Below, piece by piece: positions 36,258 through 47,846 of a DNA stretch of 64,000 bases (position 1 is the stretch's first letter; every line of letters starts with the position of its first letter). This DNA comes from Brachypterus glaber. Lineage: Eukaryota; Arthropoda; Insecta; Coleoptera; Kateretidae. A model generated the notes under the pieces. That model had not been told where the DNA came from and ran no database searches. It saw nothing but the letters and a program-made list of their open reading frames with translations. The stretch covers positions 73,482,095 to 73,546,094 of the forward strand of contig OY294044.1 of the NCBI GenBank assembly GCA_958510825.1, in the 5' to 3' direction. Both the position numbers and the translations under genes were made by a program.

Positions 36258-36993
36258 TACAGGGTGTTCCAGAACTCGCGTACCGAAATTTAAGAGGTGA
36301 TTCTACATCCAAAAATATGACAAAAAGTTTCTATAAAGGTTGGTCTGGAAATGAGCCCTAAGGGAGCTACGGCCCTTCGAAGATGACGTATTGAATGGGG
36401 AACAAAAAAAAGCACCAATAAAATTTTAATGCTGCAGGGTGATTCTTCATTTAAAACTGAGCAAAAAAGTATTATACACCAAAACACCTAAATTTAATAT
36501 TAAAGGAGTAATAGCCTTTTAAAAAGTAACGTTTTTGGTGGCACAAAATGTTACTTCCTCTTAATTGCATTTTTTTTTGATAACGGTTGCTCCTACAGTG
36601 TTACACTATATGACATTTTATATGTATTTTTACTCTAGAAATCTATATTTTTTACAACAAATCCAAAAAACATACACATAGAAAAGTTTGGGGCAAAAAT
36701 GTTTTAAGCCTCATATATTTTGTCCGTCTGGGCACGCCTCTGGATATATTAAAAAAATAAATTAACATAAACTTATTGCCCTTATTAATACTAGTATACA
36801 TGCAAAAGCTCGCCGCTCTAGCTTAAACGGTACCCGAGTTATTAATTAAAAACCTTATTTTTATTACAATTTTAAAGGGCCCTAGATCCCTTAGGGCTCA
36901 TTTCCGGACCAACCTTTATAGGAACTTTTTTTATATTTTTGGATCTAGAATCACCTCTTAAATTTTGGCATGCCAGTTATGGATCACCCTGTA
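36258..36993. mobile_element. TACAGGG foldback family, copy 2 (complete)
   Basis: Termini TACAGGGTGTTCCAGAACT and GTTATGGATCACCCTGTA are intact inverted ends. The arms share AAAGGTTGGTCTGGAAATGA-like and GGGAGCTACGGCCCTT-like phrases. It sits in the 3' UTR of the LINE and is therefore younger than it. Terminal TA may be the target dinucleotide. No transposase. Confidence 0.85.
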
Positions 36994-37456
36994 TTTTTTC
37001 AATTATTTTATATTTATATTTTATATTTTATATTTTTTATTCTCTTTCTTGGCTGAATTATATTCAGTTGTTTGACAATGTTTCAGGCGTATGATGTATT
37101 ATGTTTTTTATATATTGTAAACCTATGAAATAAAATTTATCTTATCTTATCTTATCTTACCCCCTCATTTTACTTTCCCCTATAAAAAAATGCTTCAGAC
37201 AAAATTTTGCCAAAATCGATCAACTCACAGAGGTCGCTACCAGCAAAAAAATAATTTTCTTGTAAAGTACATATATTTTTTCAAAAAATATTGGGAACAC
37301 GTATTATAAATGGATAAATTTGGGTTTAAAGTAATCTAGGTCCCCTGGACACATTAAAACAATAATTAAAAAAAATTGAAAGATTGTTCATGCAGTTTAC
37401 ACGCGAAAATTCGTATTAAAAGTTCAAGATCATATGTGGACACGACTTTATGTGAA

Positions 37457-37522
37457 TAATTATTGCGTCCCTATACCATGTATATGGACACAGAATACTG
37501 ACTCTGTTATAGGGACGCAATA
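37457..37522. repeat. Hairpin with TTGCGTCCCTATA arms
   Basis: ATTGCGTCCCTATA and TATAGGGACGCAAT flank a 30-bp loop. A related GGACGCAATAAA phrase recurs near 40797, suggesting a dispersed small repeat. Confidence 0.55.
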
Positions 37523-37979
37523 AAGTTTTCTCGAACTAGGCGAAACTTTATTACGTCCGTATACCTAAGTTTAGGTGAACAGATGCAATGCAATGTTTGG
37601 ACGCTATAAAGATTAGGGTGGGTCAAAAAAACAGACTATCGCTTTCCCATTTTGAAAATTTTCAAAATTTCGGAAAGCCTTGTATTCGTGCAAAAATTTT
37701 CAAATTTTTTTTTGCGAATTTTTGCGTTTTATGACTTTTTATGTCGATATAAATCAATTTCAAGCAAAAAAAAAATTGTCGGTCGATCGGTCTGTCCGGG
37801 AAATCTTGTAAGCACGATAACTTAAGAATGCTTTAAGCTAGAGACTTGAATTTTGGCATACAGGTATGTTACCAAAAGTTCTCACTCGGGATTGTTTTTG
37901 GTGAATATTGGCTTGCGGCAAGGGGGGCAAATGGGGAAAAATACATTTTTTTTAGAAAAAAATTAAAATTGCTATATAG

Positions 37980-38600
37980 AGGTTTTTAAGGTTGCTGAAA
38001 TTCAATCTGATAATAAAATTTCTCTAACTTAACCCCGAGGGGGTGAGGGGGTAAATATTTTGAAATATTTTCCAAATTTTCGTGAAAATTTGTAGATAGG
38101 GGTTTTTGAGGTTGATAAAAATGAATCTTGAAATATATTTTTTAAAACCCACCTCCTTAGGGGTGGGGGGTGATTTTGTGAAAGTTGGTATATAGGGGTT
38201 TTCAAGGTTGCTGAAACTAAATATGATAATAAAACACTGCTCAGTAAAAGAGCTTTCCCATTTTTCACCTCCGCGCGTGAAATTGATTTTTATTATCACA
38301 TTTTTTTCCCTAATTTCACCCCTGAGGGGTGGGGAGTAGTTTTTGTGAAAACTGGAGTATTGGGGTTTTTGAGGTTGCTGAAAGTGAATCTGATAATAAA
38401 AATATTCTAAATCCACCCCCTGAGGGGTGAGGGGTAGTTTTCGTGAAAATTGGTTTATTGGGGTTTTTGAGGTTGTTGAAAGGCACTCTGATTATAACAA
38501 AATTCTAACTTCACCCCCAAAGGGGCAGAGGGTAGTTTTCGTGAAAATTGGTATATTAAGGTTTTATGGTTGCTGAAAGTGAATCTGTTAATAAAAAAAT
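37980..38600 (+). repeat. ~100-bp tandem array in the foldback element
   Basis: Units recur around GGGGTTTTTGAGGTTGCTGA at about 37982, 38103, 38198, 38362, 38460 and 38560. Each also has a CCCC-AGGGG stem and TTTTCGTGAAAATTGGT. The frames at 38024-38709 only translate these units and were not called as genes. Confidence 0.8.
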
Positions 38601-38648
38601 CCATTTTACGCGCGGAGGTGTAAAATGGGAAAGCTCTTTTACTGGGCA
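38238..38648. repeat. Inverted pair within the array
   Basis: TGCTCAGTAAAAGAGCTTTC with CACCTCCGCGCGTGAAAT faces GCGCGGAGGTGTAAAATGGG and AGCTCTTTTACTGGGCA. This could be a ~410-bp foldback element that inserted into one repeat unit, or an inner boundary of the larger element. Confidence 0.6.
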
Positions 38649-39999
38649 ATGTATTTTTTTTAACTTTATACTCTGAAAAATCCGTTACTAGACAGTGTCT
38701 AGTAGACACCTCTAGAAAATTCTCACCAAATATGAGTTCTTAATTTTGATAAAAAGGTTCTCCGCTTTACAATTTTCCATTTTTTCCTCAGTATTAGACA
38801 AAAATTCATATCTCTTTGACAACTGTTCGTTAAAAAGTATCTCTGCTCATATTCTTGTAGGAAATCGAACGCTCTACAAAAAGGTCTCTTACAATTTTTT
38901 CGTAAACCTCACCGTTTAAAAGATATCAAAGGTTAAAATTGATTATTTTAGGAGACTTTTCTGTTTTGCTTTTGAATTTTAAAACTCGCTTAAAAAAATT
39001 GTTATGAGTTGCGCAATTCATAGTTTTGTAGGAAATTAACTGCTCTACAAAAATGGTCTCTTATGATTTGTCGATTAAATTAAGCATTTAAAAGATATTC
39101 GAAAAATTTCAATTTAATTTATGAGTTTCACGAAAATTTATACAAATTTGAGTTTCTATCGTAAGAGTAACTCTTATAAAAGTTTCCCTTTTAAAAATTT
39201 ATTTGAAACTTTTTTATTTTAATAATATTTTCATAAAATTTATCTTTATAATAACTTATTATTTTATTATTATTTTTTTCAAAATTTATTAAATCATTGA
39301 CTCTGAGTTAGAAATAATGCGCTATTTTTTTTCCAATATAACCAAACATAAGTAGGACTAAAAAAAAAACGAGACAAATAGTTTAAAACATTTCTCTTTT
39401 CATAGGAACTCAATTTTATATAAATTTTCGTGAAACTCATAAATAAATTGAAATTTTTCGAAATATTCATCAAAAACTATTAAAATTAGTATGCATTGAA
39501 GTTTGACGATGAATATCTTTTAAACACTTAATTTAATCGACAAATCATAAGAGACCATTTTTGTAGAGCAGTTAATTTCCTACAAAACTATGAATTGCGC
39601 AATTCATAACAATTTTTTTTAAGCGAGTTATAAAATTCATAAGCAAAACAGAAATGTCTCTTAAAATAATCAAACTTTAACCTTTGATATCTTTTAAAGG
39701 GTGAGGTTTACGAAAAAATTGTAAGATACCTTTTTTGTAAAGCGGGCAATTTCCTATAAGAATATGAGGAAAGATACTTTTTAACGAACAGTTGTCAAAG
39801 AGATATGAATTTTTATTTCTAATACTGAGGAAAAAATGGAAAATTGTAAAGTGGAGAACTTTTTTATCAAAATTAAGAGCTCATATTTGGTGAGAATTTT
39901 CTAGAGGTGTCTAGCAACCGATTTTTCGGAGTATAAAGTAAAAAAAAATAGTCGTTTTTTTTTACCCACCCTAATAAAGATATAAGATCATAATATTAA

Positions 40000-40584
40000 A
40001 CTCCGCGCATTATCTATCTGAGTTGATGGTCATTTGTTTCTTGTTATTTGGTTGGCAGAATATATTTAGTTCCTTATGTAAGGTTTTCATCTTATTTAAA
40101 ATTTATTGTCAATCAAGACATTATTTTGACATTTATAAAAAAATCCAAATAATTTGCTTTAGCAAGAAGAAATAAGAAGAAAAGTGCATAAAAAGTAAAC
40201 TAAAGCATCAATCTATAAACATTTTGTTTAAATGAAGTAATATAATGCAGTGCTCTATAAATTTTTGAAGTAAACACTATAACAGAGAATTTTTTGGTTA
40301 AAATAATACTGGTCCGTAATTTTATTCAGGTAATGTTAAATTTAAGTTTATAATAGCACTTTATGAATAAAAACTTACTTTTATTATAATTTTGAAAAAA
40401 GTTTTACTTTTTAAACAGATTTTGTTATTATTTGTAAGACGTAAAATGACAGTCAATTTAACCTAAATGTTAAAAATTATCAAAAGCACAATGGCCTACA
40501 AAAATATTGCTAAAAGTCATTTTTAAACCACTAATCATAGCTTCCTTGATCCAATTTGTTACTCAGATAGATAATGCGCCGAGT
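40000..40584. mobile_element. TIR element, ~585 bp
   Basis: The left end ACTCCGCGCATTATCTATCT and right end AGATAGATAATGCGCCGAGT are 24-bp inverted repeats with one mismatch. The interior is AT-rich and has no frame. Confidence 0.7.
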
Positions 40585-41057
40585 CTATATGAACACGGCT
40601 TTTTGGTCAATAAATAACACAGCTAATACGCTAATAAGGGGCTGATATCATACAGATTTTAAAAGGAGTCAACGTTTGGAAAAATGCGGCTATTAAAAAA
40701 TAGGCTTAGACAAGTCCTATGGTGCGCGCTAAGCTTATAGCAATGTTACAAACCAATTTACGCGATAAAACCACAGGAATCTCTACATTTTCTGGTGGAC
40801 GCAATAAACACTGATTTTGAAAGGATGCAATAATGGTAGGAGATCGTATATATACTATATATTGTAAATATATAGTTATAATTATATTAACCTATCCAAT
40901 TATTGGATCCTTAGGATCTGTTGGATTTGTATATAATAAATAAATAATAAACTATAATAGCAATGGTAAAATTTTAAAACTATATTCTATACTGAAATCT
41001 CTGCATCACTTAAAATATAAAAGTCATTTTGATTTTTTGCATATTCTACTACATAAA

Positions 41058-42192
41058 TTACACTAGTATACAAGGGTTTTATGCGCAACTTTATTTTAAT
41101 ATTTTCTTACATATTTTTTGATGCTGAATCCAAATCCGTCAAGAAAAAAAAATCGTTGGTTCAGTTTTTGAGATAACCGACGCGAGATTTTATAAGGGGG
41201 CAGTGAGAGAATTCATATATTTTCGTTTAATATTTACAAACATTGATATTTTGAGGTTTTGAGACTCGCTAAAAATGAATCTATTCCCACCCCTTAATGG
41301 GGCAGAACCATTCCTTTTATATATATTTGAACTTCGTCTTATACCATGTAATGTAATGGTTAATAAAGACATTTATTATTATTATATTATTTATTTTTAA
41401 GTAACCTGAGTTTGTAACTGGGGTTTATCGTCTCGCTCAAACGAATTTGATATTTAAAAAATTCTGCCTTCCCCCCTTAAGGGATTAGAACCACCCCTAT
41501 TTATATTTTTTAATTAAAGTGATAAGTACATATACATACATACTCAGAGAAACGAATTTTATTTATTCATATTTTAACACTTATATTTTCCCTAGGAAAG
41601 TATAAAAAAAATTCTATTGTTTTTTTTTACGTTTTTTGAAAAAATAAACTTTTTTTGAAAAAAAAAATTCCTTGAATTTATTTTATAATTTTTTTTTTTT
41701 CGTTTTTGCTTTTAATAAATCTAGGGCTAAAATGAAAGTATCATTTTGTTCCAGCAGTATTTGTTTATTTTTTAATTAGCTGATAAAATCTGGTACATAG
41801 GTGTTTTGAGATTTTTTGTAGGCAGATTTTTTTAATATTAAATTTGGTTTGCAATGTACCAATGTACCAAATTTAATCTTATCGGGTTACTTAAAAAATA
41901 TAAAAACAGGTGGTTCCACCCCTTTAAGGATTGAAAATATAAACTTTTAAATATAAAATTGTTTTTATCTATTTTAAAAACCCCCAGATACCAATTTTTA
42001 TAAATATTAAACGAACATATACGATTTCTATCATTTTCCCTTATAAAAACTTTGGAGTGGATTATCTCGAAAACTGAATCAACGATTCTTTTTTCTTGAC
42101 GGATTTGGATTCTTCTTCAAAAGTTAGGTAAGAAAATATATAAATAAAGTTGCGCATAAAACAAAGGTTAAAATTTGTAAACTAGTGTTATA
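41058..42192. mobile_element. Foldback element, 1.1 kb
   Basis: The arms (41058-41250 and 41990-42192) share ACACTAGT, TTTTATGCGCAACTTTATT and AAATCCGTCAAGAAAAAA with TTGAGATAA-type text. The core includes relatives of the CCCCTTAAGGGG block. A small retroposon tail (41329-41390) lies inside. Confidence 0.75.
41329..41390 (+). mobile_element. Micro-retroposon with (ATT)n tail
   Basis: A short unit containing TTCGTCTTATACCATGTAAT ends in AATAAAGACATTTATTATTA and ATTATATT. The arrangement of AATAAA, CATTT and ATT repeats is that of the unit at 4419-4506. The target duplication is unclear. Confidence 0.45.
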
Positions 42193-42453
42193 ACTAATCA
42201 TTGATTATTATGATTTGTATTTTAATCAACACGACTCGTAAAGGCGGAATTAAAAAAAAAATACGGAAAAATACGGTTTATTGTCCCATTTTATATGCAA
42301 ATATATTGTTTAAAAGATATGGCATATAAATAAATACATTTTCAGATAATTTAAAAATATTTACCCAATCACATCAGATACAAAAATATTTTAATATAAA
42401 GATTAAAATTCGGAATTATTTAAATAAGGGGTACTTAAACAATATTACGAGTT

Positions 42454-43568
42454 AACTCGGGTACGGTGTCAGAAACCGAAAATTTAAAAAAAGTAAAAAC
42501 CATACTTAAACAGAAGGTTTATTTAAATTGTGCTAATACATGTTACAAATACTTATAAACTATTGTTTTATACAAAAAAAAAAAAGTTAAAAATAACAAA
42601 ATACAGAACATGTATTCGTAAAAAAAGGATTATAATTTTTTTTTTAAATACGAGAAACTATTTAAATAAAAAAAATTAATATATCAGAATATTCTTAAAA
42701 TAACATCAAAATATTTATGCCTACTCTTTAGATGTATAACACATTGGAATAAAAATAAAATATGGCGATTTTTCAATATCAAAAAAAATATATAATAAAC
42801 TATTGTTTTATACAAAAAAAAAGTTAAAAATAACAAAATACAGAATATTTATTTGTAAAAAAAGGATTATAATTTTTTTTTAAAATACGAGAAACTATTT
42901 AAATAAAAAAAAAAATAATATATCAGAATATTCTTAAAATAACAACATCAAAATATTTATGGCTACTCTTTAGATATATAACACATTGGAATAAAAATAA
43001 AATATGGCGATTTTTCAATATCAAAAAAAAATATATAGCTATGTATAAAAAGAATATTTTTTTATCTTTTTTTCAAAACAATTTTCGCACAATGATAGCA
43101 TAGATGTTCTAAGAATATTCTAAGAAGTTTCTAAGAATATTCTTTCCTTCTTAGAATATTTTAGAATATTCTTAGGAATATTCTTCGAACTAAGTGTGCT
43201 ATTAGGGATGCGAAATAGTGCTCCAATAAGACCACATTTTTAACTTAAAAAAAGAATAATGGTATTAAAAAATATCGAAAATATAAATATAAATAACTTA
43301 CCTTCCTATAAAAATGATATTTTTAAATTTAAAAAGAAAAAAAATCGATATTTAAAAAAAAACTTGTTGCACAATAACTCGGGTCGGATTCAGAGACCGA
43401 AATATGTAATAAAAAATTAACGCCTAATTGTCTCTCTTTGTGCTCACAGTCTAACGATCGGGATCATAATACATGAAGGTACACGAAATGACAGAGTGCT
43501 CCTACCTGTATCTTCAATCTAATCTTAGCAAAACCAAGTCGTCGGAATGAGAGACCGTACCCGAGTTC
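42454..43568. mobile_element. TIR element with inner tandem duplication
   Basis: The left end AACTCGGGTACGGTGTCAGA and the reverse complement of the right end AACTCGGGTACGGTCTCTCA are inverted. A third, diverged copy of this end (AACTCGGGTCGGATTCAGAG) lies at 43377. Within, 42556-42795 and 42796-43035 are a 240-bp tandem duplication sharing TATTGTTTTATACAAAAAAA and ATATGGCGATTTTTCAATAT. Confidence 0.7.
43108..43193. repeat. GAA-nn-TTC array resembling heat-shock elements
   Basis: Repeated AGAATATTCT and AGAAGTTTCT palindromes with about 11-bp spacing. At least four complete GAAnnTTC units are visible, plus several half sites. This matches the pentameric nGAAn/nTTCn code of heat-shock-factor sites, although neighbouring dimers are spaced one base too far for a canonical continuous array. 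It could instead be a simple expanded palindrome. Confidence 0.5.
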
Positions 43569-43849
43569 TGGAAGGTTAATCGAATTATAAATTTTTGGTA
43601 CTATGTCTCAAATATGACTTGTAGGATTATAATAATCGTACAGAATATAGTATATTTTTAACCTAATAAGAAAATGAAACAGTTCTAACTTGAGGGATGC
43701 TATTTGACCGAGGCAAAATTTCGAGGCTAATTAGCATCTCTAGAGTTGAAAATTACATTTTCTGATGAGGTTAGAACCGAATGTTATTCACAATCGCATA
43801 AAACATAAAATATTACCAAAATAATTGCATTTAAACAAATGCCTGATTA

Positions 43850-44530
43850 CACAGAAAAAAAGTGGGCTGTGCTGGGATTGAGACCTAACTATTCTTATGT
43901 ATTTTGGGATGCTGAATACGAATCTCTCATAAAAAAAGGCACTTCGTGGGCTTATTTCGTTTCTACACTGAAAAAACTGTCTGGACCCACAAAAAAAAGT
44001 GGTCTGTGCTGTGGTTAAGACCCACGGATTCTTATGTATTTTGGGATGCTAAACACGAATCTGCCATAAAAAAGGCACTTCATGGGCTTATTTTGTATCT
44101 ACTCTGAAAAAACTGTCTGGGCCCACAAAAAAAAGTGATCTGTGCTGGGGTTGAGATCCACTTATTCTTATGTATTTTGGGATGCTGAACAGAAATCTGT
44201 CATAAAAAAGGCACTTCATCGGCTCATTTTTTTTTCTACACTGAAAAAACAGCATGGGCCCACAAAAAAAAATAGTCGTCTGTGCCGGGGTTGAGACCCA
44301 CCTATTCTTATGTATTTTGGGATGCTGAATCTGTCATAAAAAGGCACTTCATAGGCTCATTTTTTTTTCTACACTGAAAAACTGTCTGGGGTCACAAAAA
44401 AAAAGAGTAGGCTGTGCTGGGGTTTAGACCTACATATTCTTATGTATTTTGAGATAGTGAATAAGAATCTGTCATAAAAAATGCACTTCAATAGCTCATT
44501 TTTTTGTTACACTGAAATAATATGAGATTT
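43850..44530 (+). repeat. ~137-bp satellite, five units
   Basis: Units recur at 43867, 44004, 44140, 44280 and 44412 (measured at CTGTGCT; spacings 137, 136, 140, 132). Each contains CCACAAAAAAAA, TTCTTATGTATTTTG, GGGATGCTGAA and CATAAAAAAGGCACTTCAT and ends in ACACTGAAAAAACTGTCTGG. Units differ by several percent and there are no spacers. Confidence 0.9.
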
Positions 44531-44539
44531 TTACCATTT

Positions 44540-44690
44540 TAGACAGTTTTTTCAGTGTAGCAAAGAAATCAACCCATGAAGTGCCTTTTTTTATGACAGA
44601 TTCGTGTTCAGCATCCCAAACTAGATAAGAGTAGGTGGGTCTCAACCCCAGCACAGACCACTTTTTTTATTTTGTGGGCCTGTGTTATGT
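44540..44690 (-). repeat. Inverted satellite unit
   Basis: A single copy of the 137-bp unit in reverse orientation (CAGTTTTTTCAGTGTAGC, GAAGTGCCTTTTTTTATGAC, CAACCCCAGCACAGACCACT) following the direct array, so the array as a whole can fold back. Confidence 0.85.
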
Positions 44691-44969
44691 TTCTATCATA
44701 ATAACAATCATGGAGCCCTATCTTTGATGTATACAGATAACATTAAAGTCAAAACATGCTAGAAAATAGCTCTTTTCTGCCTTTGGTTAGAAAAGATAAC
44801 TTTAACAACTAACCCTTTAATTTTAAAAGATAAATGATAATATTGAAAAATACCTTATCAATAACATAGGCAAACAAATTTTTAACTTTTGGAAGTTGAT
44901 TTGGATCTGACAGCTGATATGATATGATATAACTTCCGTTTTTGTCCATCACGTAAGGATTTTGAACAA

Positions 44970-45130
44970 CCGCACAGTGGGCCAGGAAAAAAAAGAGAGA
45001 CAACATTCTGAATTTTCGTATACAACTATTTTTAATAGTGCTTGTCCGATCACAAAATTCTTGTTGTCTGTGTAATCTATCTTCAGATAGAGAGCTTATT
45101 ATGAAAACCCAGTTTTTCACAAAACCACAA
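44970..45130 (+). repeat. Copy of the CGCA(C/G)AGTGGGC repeat
   Basis: Starts CCGCACAGTGGGCCAGGAAA and contains GAATTTTCGTATACAACTAT, parallel to 9100-9200. It is truncated after that. Confidence 0.5.
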
Positions 45131-45438
45131 AAATATTGGCTTTGTAAAAACTGCGTTTTGGAAATCATTTTCACTGAATATACTAAGTAATTTCTCAATA
45201 TCAATTTTTTTTGCTAATTATCAAGTTTCCGACAATAAACGTGTTAAAATTTATTGAAATAAAGCCATTGCCATTATTTTTGCTTATTAATTAAAGTAAA
45301 CATTGTAATAAAATACTAATTAATGCTTAACTAGTGACCAAGTGGAATTTGTATTGTCATCATAACAAGTGAAGACTACAGTACAAAAACAACGAATGCC
45401 ACTTTAAGATAATTTTAAATAGCCAGAACATAGATATA

Positions 45439-46724
45439 TTAAGGGGTTGTTCTGATTTTTGATTTCAAAAAATTCAATTTTTTTTTTTTGCTTTTTTATA
45501 CTACTTAATATGTGTAGAATACGCTCCTAAAATATTTTGACGAAATTTGTCTTGTTTAAAAAGTTATACATATATATACTTTAAAAAATATACATAAAAA
45601 ATAATAAAATTAAAAAATTTTAAGGGGCGATTCTACATCATAAAATATGACAAAAGTTTTTATAAACATATGTCTAAAAATGCGTCGCAAGGGAGATACG
45701 CCCCTTTGAATGTGGCTAAAAAATTCGGTTTTTATTTAATAACTCAGGAACCCTTTGAGATAGAGCAAGGAGGTTTTGCGTATGAACTAATCTTAATAAC
45801 GCCCATCTTCGTATGTTATTTTTATGTAGTTATTTTAACCAGGGGCGTGCGAAACGGGGGGCCTTATCAGTTTTTTGCCCCAAACTTTTTTATGTGTATA
45901 TTTTTTTAATTTTTTGTAAAAATACATAAAAAGTGTCAGATAGTGTAACACTGTAGAAGTAATCGTTTAAAAAAATGGAATTAAGAGGAAGTTACATTCT
46001 GTGCCACCAAAAATGTTCTTTTTAAAAGGCTATTACTCCTTTAATATTAAATTTAGTTTTTCGGTAAAGAATACTTTTTCGTTTAGTTTTATTGTATAAT
46101 CGACCTGCAAAATTAAAATTTTATTGGTGCTTCTTTTGTATCCTTTAAAATATAAAAAAAAACTTTAAACGCGTTTTTCTCAAAATTCCATTTTTCAAAA
46201 CGGTTCCAGCGATAAAAAAAAACTATTTAACACATTGACTTAAATCTTTCGGTATTTTGTCGAAAATCATGTTGGCGAGTTCGCTAGTGTATTTTTTTTA
46301 AATGCTTGTAATTTATTTTTTATTCCTCCTTTTTTACCCGTTTTTGGTCGGAAAAATTACATTCTTTTGTTTTTTGCACTAAAATAGGCGTGGAATTTTT
46401 GTTTTTTGGAGTTTTGACTTATGTCTACACTAGCGAACTAAAGGATTTTTATTTTTAACATGACTGTTTTTGATTTTTGTGTTTCGGACCATTGGGGGCC
46501 GAGCTATCGCTGGAACCGTTTGCCATGTTATTTTTGAGGTGTCTAACTTCAGTGCGTGCACAATTATGCCGTCATAAGGCAAGAAAAATAATTTTTTTTT
46601 TGTGAACTTTAAGAGTTGTCTAATACTTTGTAAAAAGTTTTGTACATAAAAATAATACGGGTCGTTTGAAAAAAAATCCAAAAATAGTCAATTTTTTGCC
46701 TCAAAAATCAGAACAACCCCTTAA
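45439..46724. mobile_element. TTAA-bounded foldback element, piggyBac-like
   Basis: Both ends read TTAAGGGGTTGTTCTGATTT (the right end on the minus strand), so the element is bounded by TTAA, the piggyBac-type target. It is 1.29 kb and lacks transposase. A fragment of the TACAGGG-family interior (45615-46150, with AACATATGTCTAAAAATGCG) is nested inside. Confidence 0.75.
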
Positions 46725-47846
46725 GAAAACAATATATTGTACATAATTTATTATTGAATATAATAGTAGGTATATTGTTTTATAATGAGAAAATGTGACA
46801 TTTTTAAGGGGCTATCAAAAATTTTCCATTAAAAATGTGGAATAAAACAGCAATTTTAAGGTACATAGCATTAAATAGCTTTTAAACAATTAATTATTTT
46901 TTATATAATAGGAAATATGTTTAGAAAACAGGTATATTCTATAAATTCATTTAATTAATAGCTCGACCAGTTGAACATTTTGAAAATAGTTTTCATCAAA
47001 TGTATTTTTTACTTTTATTACAAGTAGGATCATTTTCTTGACATATTTTGTAACACACTGTAAATGTAGAAGTTATAAAACCAGAAAGTAAAAATATTAT
47101 AACCTTTACCCTCCGTGGTGTCACAATTGTGACTTTACTTCTTTATTTTTTCTTTAGGGCAATATTAATCTAAAATACTTTTATAGACTTTCTATGTATA
47201 CAAACAAATATGAAAATTTAATTCAGTATAATACAGGTCTCCTGAAACTCTAAGGAAACAAAAACTCGGGCAAAAACTAAAAAAAAAATCGGTTTATTTT
47301 TTATTCTTTTTTTCTTCTTTTATGCATAGCAACACAATTAAATCAAAAAATTATCATTAGTTTAGTCTCGGGAGGGTAAGGGATGAAATGAAAGAAAATG
47401 AAAAGGAAAAGTTATTTTGTTTGTGCCAATCTGATTTTCTTTGGTTTTTTATGGAAATGACTTTTTTTATTTTTTTTTTAATTATCAAATTTTAGAAAAC
47501 AGTGTTTTAAAACGGTAATAACTTTACCAAAAAATTGTTATTGGTACACAAAAACAAAAAATAAATCAGTTTCACATAAACAGTGAGTTCCAAACCTACT
47601 ACTTAAAGATTTAAAATGTCAAGTTTAAAGTTTAGTATAAAAATATAAACCAATAGGGTTCACTTTGATCTATCTAAGTATAACTTTCGGTAGGACGGGA
47701 AGTGACATTTTTTTGTTTGCTCCATTTTTTTGCCCTGTTTGGTTCGACGCTTAAAACGATGCATGGCGACGTCTTCCAAATAAAGTGATAATTTTTTGCC
47801 GTGTAATGAAAACAATAATTTATCGCACCTATTTGGATATTTGCTA
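46725..47846. other. No gene supported
   Basis: AT-rich. A perfect GTCACAATTGTGAC palindrome lies near 47120 beside CCCTCCGTGGT. The frames at 47660-47901 are not supported. Confidence 0.4.

Larger units (their letters stand above)
35520..37159 (+). mobile_element. CR1/L2-like LINE, 5'-truncated
   Basis: Begins inside the RT C-terminal part, continues through a stop at about 36157 into a 3' UTR and ends with AATAAA (37128) and a TTATC-repeat tail (37138-37159). A 736-bp MITE (36258-36993) is inserted in the UTR. No target duplication could be identified. Confidence 0.75.
37613..39974. mobile_element. 2.36-kb foldback element with internal minisatellite
   Basis: Ends TTAGGGTGGGTCAAAAA and TTTTACCCACCCTAA are inverted; the flanking TAAAGA (37607-37612 and 39975-39980) is a 6-bp direct repeat, probably target duplication. 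Inside are the dispersed block (37735-37870), a ~100-bp tandem array (37980-38600) and a foldback of about 530-bp arms (38650-39180 with 39410-39950, sharing TTGTAGGAAATTAACTGCTC-like text). No protein is encoded. Confidence 0.8.

Noticed and set aside
37613..37624. Telomeric repeat (TTAGG/TTAGGG)
   Set aside because: Single occurrence that is part of an inverted terminus.
38024..38709. Overlapping minus-strand frames rich in FxxPQKP
   Set aside because: They translate the ~100-bp tandem array; composition follows the repeat, not a protein family.
43757..43784. Hammerhead-ribozyme-like core (CTGATGA, small stem, GAA)
   Set aside because: The CTGATGA-GGTTAGAACC-GAA string is present, but the base after GAA is T rather than the required A and no stem III or cleavage-site partner pairs nearby.
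43850..44690. CRISPR array
   Set aside because: Units are ~137 bp, contiguous, without spacers, in a eukaryotic context.
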